From the NCBI GenBank assembly GCA_021773275.1, contig JAJFKJ010000030.1, positions 79,580 through 143,579 of the forward strand: DNA of 64,000 bases. The letters are read 5' to 3'. The position numbers were made by a program, and so were the translations under genes. This DNA is from Gammaproteobacteria bacterium. Lineage in GTDB: Bacteria > Pseudomonadota > Gammaproteobacteria > JABCZS01. The notes beneath the pieces are model-generated. The model did not search any database. It was not told the DNA's origin and worked only from the letters and a program-made list of their open reading frames with translations. This document shows positions 18,317 through 26,241 of this stretch, in pieces; the stretch's first letter is position 1; each line of letters starts with the position of its first letter.

Positions 18317-18859
18317 ATGGGATTTTTCAGCAAAAAAAAGAAGAAACAAGTGGAGTCGAAAAAAGATCAATCAACCATAAGCGCCTCGTTACTAGCGCGT
18401 ATTAGGCAAAACGATGCGACATTAACAAGCCTTCAGTTAAGCTCTAAATATTTAAACGATGCCGCGATCCAGCTGCTATGTGAAGCGCTTACAAGCAATA
18501 CCACCTTGAGCAGGCTTGACCTTCAGCACAATAAAATCGGCGATGCGGGCGCGTGCGCCTTGGCAAGAAACACCACCTTGAGCAGGCTTTTCCTTTGCGG
18601 GAATAACATCAGTGATGCAGGTGTGAGCGCCTTGGCAAGCAATACCACCTTGAGCTGGCTTTTCCTTGGCGGCAATAACATCGGGGACGTGGGCGCGTGC
18701 GCCTTGGCAAAGAGTACCACCTTGAGCACGCTTGACCTTAATTACAATAAAATCGGCGATGCGGGCGCGTGCGCCTTGGCAAGCAATACTGAAGTGGTCG
18801 AGCAAGATATGCAAAAAGCACTGGCCATGACAAGCTTTGTGAATAACACAAGCACATAA
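18317..18859 (+). CDS. Leucine-rich-repeat protein, effector-like
   Basis: 180 residues. After a Lys-rich start (FSKKKKKQ) there is one degenerate and four near-identical 24-residue repeats of ribonuclease-inhibitor type (TTLSxLxLxxNxIxDAGxxALAxN) from about residue 67 to 162, then a short unrelated tail. The repeats are almost identical at DNA level too, so the array expanded recently. RI-type LRR proteins of this kind are eukaryote-like protein-binding modules, common among Legionella and Berkiella effectors; no secretion signal can be read. A broken copy of its 3' end lies at 20949-21020. Confidence 0.75.
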   Translation: MGFFSKKKKKQVESKKDQSTISASLLARIRQNDATLTSLQLSSKYLNDAAIQLLCEALTSNTTLSRLDLQHNKIGDAGACALARNTTLSRLFLCGNNISDAGVSALASNTTLSWLFLGGNNIGDVGACALAKSTTLSTLDLNYNKIGDAGACALASNTEVVEQDMQKALAMTSFVNNTST

Positions 18860-18933
18860 GCAGCCAGGTATTATAAAATGCTTACCCCCATAAAATATAC
18901 ATATTTGACTGATCAAGGTGATTAGGCAATGAT
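18788..18933 (+). repeat. Direct repeat, left copy (3' end of LRR gene)
   Basis: About 146 bases covering the last 23 codons of the LRR gene and its downstream region recur at 20949-21096 with roughly a dozen differences. The two copies flank the 584-residue gene. Confidence 0.85.
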
Positions 18934-19057
18934 CTCATTATGGCAGCGACCTTGCGAAAGAGCATCCCTCAAATCGGTGAGTAAAACCTTTTTTTGCTGT
19001 GGGTTGACGATAAGGTATTTTTGATTTTTCTAGTTTAGATTATAGGGAGATGATGGC

Positions 19058-20812
19058 ATGGGAAGCTGGACGGGGTTACCTGAAATTTCGAAAGCAATTA
19101 ATGATTTGCGAGATGATATGAAGCGCGCGGGTATAGTTGATGAATATGCCACTAAGATCCACGATTTATTTACAGAACACAACTTTTCATTTAATGAATT
19201 TCTGGAGCTGGCAAAAGAGTTAGCTAATCCCGCTAAAGTATTTTTTTATGGTGCTACGGGTGCCCTTATTGGGATAGCAATTTTGGAGGCATTTAAACTG
19301 AAAGCAGCCCATTCTAGCAATAAAACTTTAGAGAATCTATTAAAGATTAATTTAGAAACTATGCTGATGAGCAGAATGTCATTGCGATTACAGGCAGGAC
19401 AGCTATTAATCACCCCAACCCCTACACTTAATGACATTGAGTATAACAAGCTTACGGAAGAGCAACAGGAAGACCGAAAGCTCTTGAAGAAAGTCATAGC
19501 AGAGGCTAGGTTGATCATTCAAAATACAGAGCCAACAGACATCAAAATGCTAATATTGCTAAACAGCATATCAAATTTAACGCAAGCCATTCTAGAAAAC
19601 TACTATATAGAAAGCCATTCGACAGATGATATGCAAAGACGTCTGGACTGCCTGACATTATTGCGTGACTATGAGGATGTAAATAACGCAATCTATCATC
19701 AAAAACCAACGGACGTTCCTCTAAATGAATTCGATATGAACATTAATGTGATGAGGAACCTACATGGGGAGGTCGAGGTTAATGCGCTTGTGAAAGAGTT
19801 AACTGAAGAAATGAAGACCAAAGGAATGAGGCTCGAAGATGATGCTTGTTATTATCACCCAAACCCCGCTTGGTTTTTAAACACTCTATTGGTGGCCATG
19901 ATTAATAGTTGGGTTTTTGAGGGCAATGCTTTAACACACATTGATGATAAGCTGCGTGATAGCGCAGCTTTATTAGCTGGTGTTTTTAATGCTGAACACA
20001 ACAGATTTCCCAAAAATATGCCGATGCAACACAGAAAATTGATTATCGTTCGGGCATATTTAGAGTACGCTCAATATAGCTTTACCCAATTTAGCTTTAA
20101 TACTAGGCACATGATCCGCACAACTCGCTATGGATTCGTTGATACCTACGAGGGTGTGAAAAGCGTGGTAACAGCGCCGATTACAACCGTTGGCAATATG
20201 GCATATGCGCTTACTTTTGGATTGCCTACAACAGTGCGGGTGGTCTTTACCCAAGGCTACCACCAACCCATGAGACTGGCAACGAGCACTGCAATCAATA
20301 TGGCTATTGGGGCTGCTGTTGGCGCAGGGGCTTCTAGCACACCAAAGCCAGGGTCAGGAGGAGCTGGCGGGGGCTCAGGACTACCCGGAAATACTAATTT
20401 CAACGTGAGGCAAGGTGGTTTTCAGCAGGGGAGCCCAAACATGATGGTCGGCAATCCTCGCATTCCTCACAATCCCCGGATTCCGAGCTCGCCTGTTTTC
20501 ACAACGACAACCCCCAGTGCCGCAGCAGCAAGGACATCCGTAGCAGCGGGTACTGCAAAAGGCGCTGTTACTGCAACGCCTTTGCTCAGAAATTACCAGC
20601 ATGGACTAAATTCCGAGCCAGCACAGCGCGATGACGTAGTGGAGCGACTAGACCCAGATTTTATCAGTGTGGGCAATGCATCATTGTACGACAATTTGGA
20701 TTCCATTTATTCGAAAATGATTCAATCGAATAATCCACAAGAGTGGTTTGATATTCTGCTAGATGGCATTGATTACAAGGAAGATACTAAGCTGCAACGC
20801 AAGTACAATTAG
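19058..20812 (+). CDS. 584-residue unknown protein with Gly/Pro/Ala-rich tail
   Basis: The start ATG follows a GGGAG box. The first 330 residues are mostly helical and charged, with a hydrophobic stretch near 62-80. Aromatic/hydrophobic segments around 370-415 could associate with membrane, then comes a Gly-rich and Ser/Thr/Pro/Ala-rich linker (about 415-505) and a short acidic C-terminal domain. I recognise no family. The gene is flanked by the LRR-tail repeats, so it may have arrived by recombination between them. The layout (helical body, low-complexity linker) is common in secreted effectors of intracellular gammaproteobacteria; that is inference only. Confidence 0.6.
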   Translation: MGSWTGLPEISKAINDLRDDMKRAGIVDEYATKIHDLFTEHNFSFNEFLELAKELANPAKVFFYGATGALIGIAILEAFKLKAAHSSNKTLENLLKINLETMLMSRMSLRLQAGQLLITPTPTLNDIEYNKLTEEQQEDRKLLKKVIAEARLIIQNTEPTDIKMLILLNSISNLTQAILENYYIESHSTDDMQRRLDCLTLLRDYEDVNNAIYHQKPTDVPLNEFDMNINVMRNLHGEVEVNALVKELTEEMKTKGMRLEDDACYYHPNPAWFLNTLLVAMINSWVFEGNALTHIDDKLRDSAALLAGVFNAEHNRFPKNMPMQHRKLIIVRAYLEYAQYSFTQFSFNTRHMIRTTRYGFVDTYEGVKSVVTAPITTVGNMAYALTFGLPTTVRVVFTQGYHQPMRLATSTAINMAIGAAVGAGASSTPKPGSGGAGGGSGLPGNTNFNVRQGGFQQGSPNMMVGNPRIPHNPRIPSSPVFTTTTPSAAAARTSVAAGTAKGAVTATPLLRNYQHGLNSEPAQRDDVVERLDPDFISVGNASLYDNLDSIYSKMIQSNNPQEWFDILLDGIDYKEDTKLQRKYN

Positions 20813-20948
20813 CATGCATGAGTACCAAAGGAAGCTACTCAAACAGAGCTTGCCTAGAGCTTGAGAGGTAATGTTTTTTGCAAAGCATGGTATATGAGCA
20901 GCATTCAAAAATCACCCGAGGTAGCTAGGGCTAAGCTGCATCAATGTA

Positions 20949-21020
20949 ACTGAAGTGGTCGAGCAAGATATGCAAAAAGCACTGGCCATGGCAAGCTTTG
21001 TGAATAACACAAACACATAG
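20949..21020 (+). pseudogene. Tail of a broken LRR-protein paralogue
   Basis: The frame from 20949 reads the same last 23 residues as the LRR protein (beginning TEVVEQDMQKALAM) with two changes and ends in TAG at 21018. It has no start, and a stop lies just upstream at 20922. It is the 3' remnant of a second LRR gene or of a duplication. Confidence 0.75.
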
Positions 21021-21096
21021 GCAGCCAGACATTATAAAATGCTTACCCCCCATAAAAAATAAATATTTGACTGATCAAGCTAATTGATCAATGATT
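20949..21096 (+). repeat. Direct repeat, right copy
   Basis: Partner of 18788-18933; similarity fades in the 5' leader of the next small gene. The gap 20813-21128 holds nothing else that I can see. Confidence 0.85.
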
Positions 21097-21128
21097 CCAC
21101 ACTTCTTAATCATCGCAAGGAGGTAAGT

Positions 21129-21326
21129 ATGGTGGAGAGCACGAATGAAAAGCTTTTGGCAAAGCTAACAGAACAGTACGAAGAAGCTGCAAAGAACCCA
21201 AATGTTAGAAAGATACAGGTTCGCAATTTATACTTTGAGCTAAATATTCTGCGCACGGAACTAGCGAAAATGAATGAAGAAGAACTCAAGCAAGTAGATA
21301 AAATGTATAATGAGGTAGCGTCTTAG
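21129..21326 (+). CDS. Small coiled-coil protein, unknown
   Basis: 65 residues from the ATG at 21129, which has AAGGAGG 6 bases upstream; an earlier in-frame ATG at 21084 lacks a ribosome site. The whole product is a charged amphipathic helix (EQYEEAAKNP, then LRTELAKMNEEELKQV). Its leader overlaps the right LRR-tail repeat. No family recognised. Confidence 0.55.
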   Translation: MVESTNEKLLAKLTEQYEEAAKNPNVRKIQVRNLYFELNILRTELAKMNEEELKQVDKMYNEVAS

Positions 21327-21391
21327 AGCATGCTTACCTCATATTTAGCTCATAGAGCAGGCGCAGCTTGAAATCTGATGGGATAGATAAT

Positions 21392-21904
21392 TTATGGTTT
21401 AAAACCATCTATGGCCCAGCGAACGATTACCGTAACAAGCCAAAACGCCATATACACCACAAAAATGGCTAACAGAGGATATAGAAACAAATTAAAAAAT
21501 AAAGAAAGATCACGGTCATGCTTTACTGGCTGCACATATTCTTTTATACAACTTTCAAATTCAGGTGTGTCTGATATCACAAAAAATTCCTGGTAGGGTT
21601 CTTCCCACTGTATGATTTTTGGCGAGCCTTCAAAGGTGCCATCGTTTGCAAAAAATACGTAGCCCTCTTTTTCTAAGCACCATACAGCTGCCCACCCAGA
21701 GGCAATTTCAGCGTTATCAATAAAAACCACCGCCCCATTGGCTACAAATGGCTGTACCGCTTCAATGATTACGCCTGTTCGAACAACATCTATATACCAG
21801 TCATCAGCTTTTTTAAATTGCTGCCAACCATATATAAAGCTTGCTAAATAAACTGCTGTAGCCAGTATGGTATAGATGCGAAATAAGCCTTTACTCAGTT
21901 TCAT
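21392..21904 (-). CDS. Membrane protein with periplasmic domain, unknown
   Basis: 170 residues. Hydrophobic helices at about residues 8-26 and 136-160 enclose a soluble domain of about 105 residues with two Cys and several Trp. The arrangement suggests an inner-membrane protein with an extracytoplasmic middle domain. No family recognised. Same strand as the next membrane-protein gene; the 74 bases between them show no obvious promoter. Confidence 0.6.
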   Translation of the reverse strand: MKLSKGLFRIYTILATAVYLASFIYGWQQFKKADDWYIDVVRTGVIIEAVQPFVANGAVVFIDNAEIASGWAAVWCLEKEGYVFFANDGTFEGSPKIIQWEEPYQEFFVISDTPEFESCIKEYVQPVKHDRDLSLFFNLFLYPLLAIFVVYMAFWLVTVIVRWAIDGFKP

Positions 21905-21978
21905 AATTTTCCTGTATGTTAAGGTCGTAGCTGTAAGTATAGTCAGTAAAACACTGGCAATATGATGCAGGAATTACT

Positions 21979-22650
21979 TCACTCAGGGCGGGGCGTTGCC
22001 CGCCTTTTGGGTTTTTCAAGTTCATCTACATTTCTAGTTAGACATTTCGGTGTGTCACTTTTTTTAGGTGACAGCGCTAAATAAATGAATAAGGGGGTTC
22101 CTGTTTTTTTTGCAGATGCAGGACTAGATAAATCAATAGCATCGTTACAACCTAATACATCATCGCTTGGTGTGGATCCATTATCCGGGGATGTATCATC
22201 GGAGCTCAATTCGAGGTCAACAAGCACGCTATCTTCATTTTCCTTAAAAGCTGCTTCACCAATATGCCTGCCTGTTCTGTATAAGAACGCCCCGCCGTGA
22301 TAAATTACCAAAACACCGGCCGTTGTCACTATGACAATACCAGTAAGTGCCACGCCTGCAGTGACATCAAGCTTATTTAATACTTTGCTACCAATTTTTT
22401 GAGCACGTCCTGCGGCATAACAAATTAATCCCCAGGCAGCTAAAAGAAATTCTTTAGGTTTCGAATAGGCATAATGCAAACCATCTACAAATTTTTGGGC
22501 AAGATAATTGTCTACAATTTCATCTGTAAGGTCATGAGTATTCGAGACAATGCGTGATGCTGCTTCTCTACCAGCAGCTTGCATACCTTCAATGGGGCCT
22601 GCATGTACGGTAGATTGAGTATGTGAGTGCTTGCTTAAAGGATCTGGCAT
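21979..22650 (-). CDS. Membrane-associated unknown protein
   Basis: 223 residues. I start at the ATG at 22650, where AAGGAG lies 6 bases upstream, not at the earlier in-frame codon at 22671. A soluble N-terminal part of about 65 residues is followed by hydrophobic segments (near 70-82 and 98-124), then an acidic, Ser/Asp/Pro-rich tail ending in basic residues. Unrecognised. A central hydrophobic core with a disordered tail resembles many Legionellales effector candidates, but nothing proves export. Confidence 0.55.
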   Translation of the reverse strand: MPDPLSKHSHTQSTVHAGPIEGMQAAGREAASRIVSNTHDLTDEIVDNYLAQKFVDGLHYAYSKPKEFLLAAWGLICYAAGRAQKIGSKVLNKLDVTAGVALTGIVIVTTAGVLVIYHGGAFLYRTGRHIGEAAFKENEDSVLVDLELSSDDTSPDNGSTPSDDVLGCNDAIDLSSPASAKKTGTPLFIYLALSPKKSDTPKCLTRNVDELEKPKRRATPRPE

Positions 22651-22802
22651 GCGTATCTCCTTATCAATCAATGCTTGATGAAAAGTATGGGGGACATAAC
22701 AAGTAAATGCAAATAAAAATCATTATCATCTGCTCACAAGAACATTAATGAAATCAAATTCGCTTCTTTACCCCGCCTGACTAGCTGTGTAATATATCGG
22801 CT

Positions 22803-24275
22803 ATGGGATTATTTCGTGAAGCATTTCGTTGGTGGGCAGGCATAGCAATAATTGCAACTGGGATTGGCTCAGCGCGTGCAAGCAATCCGTTTGCTGGAAA
22901 CAACCCTAATCCTGCTATTGGTTTCTGTGAGCCTATGGTGCCTTTTGCCACCGTTGAGCCTGTATTGCCCGACGCCATATCACCTCCGGTTTTCATGAGC
23001 GCAGAAGATGAGCTTGACCCGCTACCTAATCTTGATGGCCGATTAGGTGGCGTGAAAGATGTGTGTGAACCAGCGCAAAAAGCATTAAGCATGTTCGCAA
23101 CGGAGCATTCTCTCTACCGTCAAATGTTTTCAATTGTAATGGCTGATCCGAGCTTCCGCTTTGTGCTGGGCAACCGTGAAGGGGCGAGAAATTTCTTCTA
23201 CCCCTGCGCCAACCAAATTGTATTGTCAGCTAAAAACCTGCAACTTATACGTCAACATCCTGAATCTGAAATTGCAGAGATACGCCACGAAATTTTACAT
23301 GCATTTCTTCATGCCTATGGCACAAAACTAAAAAAACTTGACCTGGTTAACTCAGGCAGTGAATTAAGCTTATTGTTTACTGACGAGCAGCAAGTTGCTG
23401 CTAAAAAAGAAGTGCATAATTTGCGCAAGAAGCTGCGGGCCTCAGCCAGCAATGGCAAGAAGAAATCAGCGCTAAGGGATGGCCTAGAGGCCGCGCCACA
23501 CGGGCATTACATACAACCGATGGCTCTTGAGTATAAAGGCGATTACTATGACTTTATAATGAAAAAGAGAAAATCGCTCAACAAAAAGAGCACCTGCATG
23601 CTATCGGACATATTGCACCAACCAGAAAAAGATCATGCCGTTACAGTTATAAGCGAGGAAGACAGGCCAGGAGAAACTTATATATTGCGCTATGTATATA
23701 ATGACACCGTTGTACATGTGGCAGAGCATTTTGAAGATAAACTAAATTCTATAGAAAGCGGTGAAGTATACAGAGATTATGAAATTTTGGATGAATATGT
23801 TATGGCTATAGTGGAGCTCTTCCCCGCCGATGTTATTAAGACTCATGCTCCGACGATATACCAGCAATTAGCCAAAATGGTTGAGGAAATGAGCAGCTTT
23901 ACGAAGAGTGCCCAAAATACTAAGGCTACAAGCAGGTCAGTACGTTTTTCAGAGCAGAGCTTTACTGTCAATTATTTAAAAGAGATTTGTGAATTACAGA
24001 TACGTGAAAGTCGAGTAAAAAATGAAAAAATGGAGCGGAACGATGCATTAGTGAATATCCAAGTAGGGCTGCAGACGATTGCTGGGTTTTATAATGCGCC
24101 AGATGCTATTCTTGCAGATAATGAATACTATCGAGCTGCGAGGAGTTTTATCAAAACTATTTTGGATGATTCGAGGTGGCCGGAGGCTCATGAGTCAGCC
24201 AGGAAATTGCTAGATGGCATCGCTTTTATTCGAAAAGAATTCCAAAGAGCAAAAAGAGTTAATAACCATGTTTAG
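22803..24275 (+). CDS. Exported zinc metalloprotease-like protein (HExxH)
   Basis: 490 residues. The N-terminus reads as a signal peptide: Arg-containing start, hydrophobic core at about 10-22 and an ARA-type cleavage site near residue 26. A zinc-protease motif HEILH (His162, Glu163, His166) lies in a helix (EIAEIRHEILHAFLHAYG) with a further His170; the third ligand is not evident. The C-terminal 250 residues are helical and charged. No named family is recognised. Secretion plus HExxH suggests a protease acting in the periplasm, outside or in a host. It overlaps the next gene by 8 bases. Confidence 0.6.
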   Translation: MGLFREAFRWWAGIAIIATGIGSARASNPFAGNNPNPAIGFCEPMVPFATVEPVLPDAISPPVFMSAEDELDPLPNLDGRLGGVKDVCEPAQKALSMFATEHSLYRQMFSIVMADPSFRFVLGNREGARNFFYPCANQIVLSAKNLQLIRQHPESEIAEIRHEILHAFLHAYGTKLKKLDLVNSGSELSLLFTDEQQVAAKKEVHNLRKKLRASASNGKKKSALRDGLEAAPHGHYIQPMALEYKGDYYDFIMKKRKSLNKKSTCMLSDILHQPEKDHAVTVISEEDRPGETYILRYVYNDTVVHVAEHFEDKLNSIESGEVYRDYEILDEYVMAIVELFPADVIKTHAPTIYQQLAKMVEEMSSFTKSAQNTKATSRSVRFSEQSFTVNYLKEICELQIRESRVKNEKMERNDALVNIQVGLQTIAGFYNAPDAILADNEYYRAARSFIKTILDDSRWPEAHESARKLLDGIAFIRKEFQRAKRVNNHV

Positions 24276-24756
24276 CATCAGGAGAACAGATTTAGAAGAT
24301 TCACAAGCAGTGTGCCGTATTGTTCGTAAGTCAATCATCGAGACATGCGTGAAAGACCATAAACAAGATGAGGTCGTTCAGGAAGAATGGTTAAAAAACA
24401 AAACACCGGATAATTTCAAAAATTGGATATCTGCAAAAGATAACCTGAGTCTTGTTGCGGTAGATGACACAGATAAACCCATTGGATTTATTTTGGCAAA
24501 GCTTGCCATGCCCAAGGCTGAGTTGTTGTTGAACTACATTGCGTCAAACCATACTGGACGCGGTGTGGGTTATGGATTATATAACGAGCTAGAGCAGGCG
24601 CTTATGCGTCGAGGTATTGATGAGATCATTACGCATAGCACGCAGACCGCAAGAGAATTTTACTCACGTATGGGCTTTTCGCTTATAGGGTGGGCCGCCG
24701 ACCCCTCGGGCTGGCAGGCCGAGATTCCGATGAAAAAGGGCTTGACTTACAAGTAA
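24268..24756 (+). CDS. GNAT-family N-acetyltransferase
   Basis: 162 residues from the ATG at 24268, which overlaps the metalloprotease end and makes a coupled pair. Motif A of GNAT enzymes, NYIASNHTGRGVGYGLYNEL, binds acetyl-CoA, and the C-terminal AREFYSRMGFSLIG is the usual GNAT motif B. Substrate unknown; RimI- or small-molecule-type acetylation are both possible. It converges on the cyclodipeptide-synthase-like gene, which makes tailoring of its product conceivable but unsupported. Confidence 0.8.
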   Translation: MFSIRRTDLEDSQAVCRIVRKSIIETCVKDHKQDEVVQEEWLKNKTPDNFKNWISAKDNLSLVAVDDTDKPIGFILAKLAMPKAELLLNYIASNHTGRGVGYGLYNELEQALMRRGIDEIITHSTQTAREFYSRMGFSLIGWAADPSGWQAEIPMKKGLTYK

Positions 24757-24808
24757 AGCTCACCAAATGCTGTAAAACTTCGTTTGTGCAAAATATTTGA
24801 AGGGACAT

Positions 24809-25963
24809 TTATGGGGTTCCCGGGCCATCAGAAATTCTTGAAGAAGAGTCATTGCTATCACCGCTGTCAGATCCCAAGTCCAGCTCATCACAAGAGGGTT
24901 TGTTAGTTGTGCTATGGTTAGCTCCAGCCAGAGGCCCGTAATGAGCAATACACGGGATTGCTGTTGTAGTGGGCGCGCGCGCTGTTTTAAAGGCCATTAA
25001 ATAGCAAAGAGTCGACAGCATTTGAATTTGCTTTTGTTGTGCGGTAATTTGGCTGCGAAGCATCGCTAACTCTGTTTCCCCATCGGTGGCGGCAAGCTTT
25101 CGTTCTACATAGTTCTCCCAGTGTTGCGGGGTTACCCGCACCCAATCGATGGAAATCCGCCTAGCGTTTACTAAATACTCAAAAGACAACAAAGGAACAT
25201 TGTAGTAGGCTATGGTTTTTACACCTTGCTCATGTGCAAGTAGAAAATAAGGCAACTCCCGTAGCAAGTAGGGGAGAAAGCCGCCGGCCTTTAAATCTGT
25301 TCGGCCCTCAGATGCTTTTCGGTATCTGTAGTTTTCCGCATCTGCATTGACCGCGGATCTAAACTCCTCACTGCCGTTAAAAAGGGTTGAAATTTCTTGC
25401 CGGAACTTTTTAAATAGGGCTTTATTTTTAGAGTCATTTTCTTGTGTGCTTATTTCTCGTGGATCGTTTTCGATCTCATCAAAGCGATCCCATGTGAGAA
25501 TATCAAAATGCAGAGAGTCGTTTTTAGCAATCAAGCCCTCTTTTTTTAGTTCGTCTTCAGCTGCGCTTCTACAGGCCTCGTATTGTGCAAGCCACTTTCT
25601 ACTGTAGTGAGCGGCTTTATTGATGGCCTGCTCTTGGGGCAATTGTTCAAAATTTTTGAAATTTTCAAAAGCCAGTATATCAGGTATCACAATCGTCCCG
25701 GATTTCCCCTCGTTATGCGTAAGCTTGAAGAACCTAATAAGTGTGCCAACAAGTTTCTCTCCAACTTGTTTATGGCTATTTGCTGAGCTTACAGGTACAT
25801 TGCATGAGTTTAAGCAGCGGTAGTCAGAGTCAACATGGGAGACACTGATAAAGAGAATGGTGCTCTCTGCGCTAAAAGAGAGGCGCGCAGCAGTTGACTT
25901 GGTATCACTCTTGAGGACCAGTATTTTTTTAAATTGTGCTGTTGGATTGCCGCCACCAGTCAT
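24809..25963 (-). CDS. tRNA-dependent cyclodipeptide synthase-like protein
   Basis: 384 residues from the ATG at 25963, with AAGGAG 7 bases upstream (an ATG two codons earlier is too close to it). The order of motifs fits cyclodipeptide synthases: a buried strand ending in a Ser (LFISVSH, Ser42 as the likely nucleophile), a TIVIPD strand followed by EQAINKAAHYSRKW, a TWDRFDEI strand, then LPYLLRELPYF with Tyr232 and Glu236. The known family uses a catalytic Ser and a Tyr-x3-Glu pair of the same spacing (AlbC Ser37, Tyr178, Glu182). These enzymes take two aminoacyl-tRNAs and make a cyclic dipeptide. The last 90 residues are an unusual low-complexity, Ser/Asp-rich extension. Family members occur in Legionella and Rickettsiella. 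No classic tailoring enzyme adjoins. Confidence 0.68.
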   Translation of the reverse strand: MTGGGNPTAQFKKILVLKSDTKSTAARLSFSAESTILFISVSHVDSDYRCLNSCNVPVSSANSHKQVGEKLVGTLIRFFKLTHNEGKSGTIVIPDILAFENFKNFEQLPQEQAINKAAHYSRKWLAQYEACRSAAEDELKKEGLIAKNDSLHFDILTWDRFDEIENDPREISTQENDSKNKALFKKFRQEISTLFNGSEEFRSAVNADAENYRYRKASEGRTDLKAGGFLPYLLRELPYFLLAHEQGVKTIAYYNVPLLSFEYLVNARRISIDWVRVTPQHWENYVERKLAATDGETELAMLRSQITAQQKQIQMLSTLCYLMAFKTARAPTTTAIPCIAHYGPLAGANHSTTNKPSCDELDLGSDSGDSNDSSSRISDGPGTP

Positions 25964-26186
25964 GCCCATGCTCCTTAAAAACCCAAAACAGAGTAAGCTG
26001 TCTGGCAGATTCTAACATATTTTGCATGGCCAATCAATACCTAACCCCTTATTTTTTATGCGATTAATTAATAAAATATAGGGCATAAGTAAAAGCTCTA
26101 GGATTATCAATTGCTTGCCTAGATGCAGTATTTTGTGTTTGCTAGGCTGATTGCAGGTATGTGTGCGGAGGGCCGCATCAACCATA

Positions 26187-26214
26187 ATTGTAAATTGGGC
26201 GCTCTGTCGTATAC
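26187..26214 (+). promoter_or_regulatory. Promoter of the histidine kinase gene
   Basis: TTGTAA (26187-26192) and TATACT (26209-26214) are 16 bases apart, about 28 bases before the GTG start. The rest of 25970-26241 shows no gene. Confidence 0.5.
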
Positions 26215-26241
26215 TTAACAAAAACAATGGGTAATTAAGCC

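Noticed and set aside
18317..18349. Host N-myristoylation signal at the start of the LRR protein
   Set aside because: Gly2 and a polybasic run are present, but the Ser is at position 5 and a Lys at 6, which does not fit the Gly2/Ser6 pattern.
18476..18916. Minus-strand open frame with repeated QGARA segments
   Set aside because: It is the complement of the LRR repeats; the plus-strand reading makes a canonical LRR protein.
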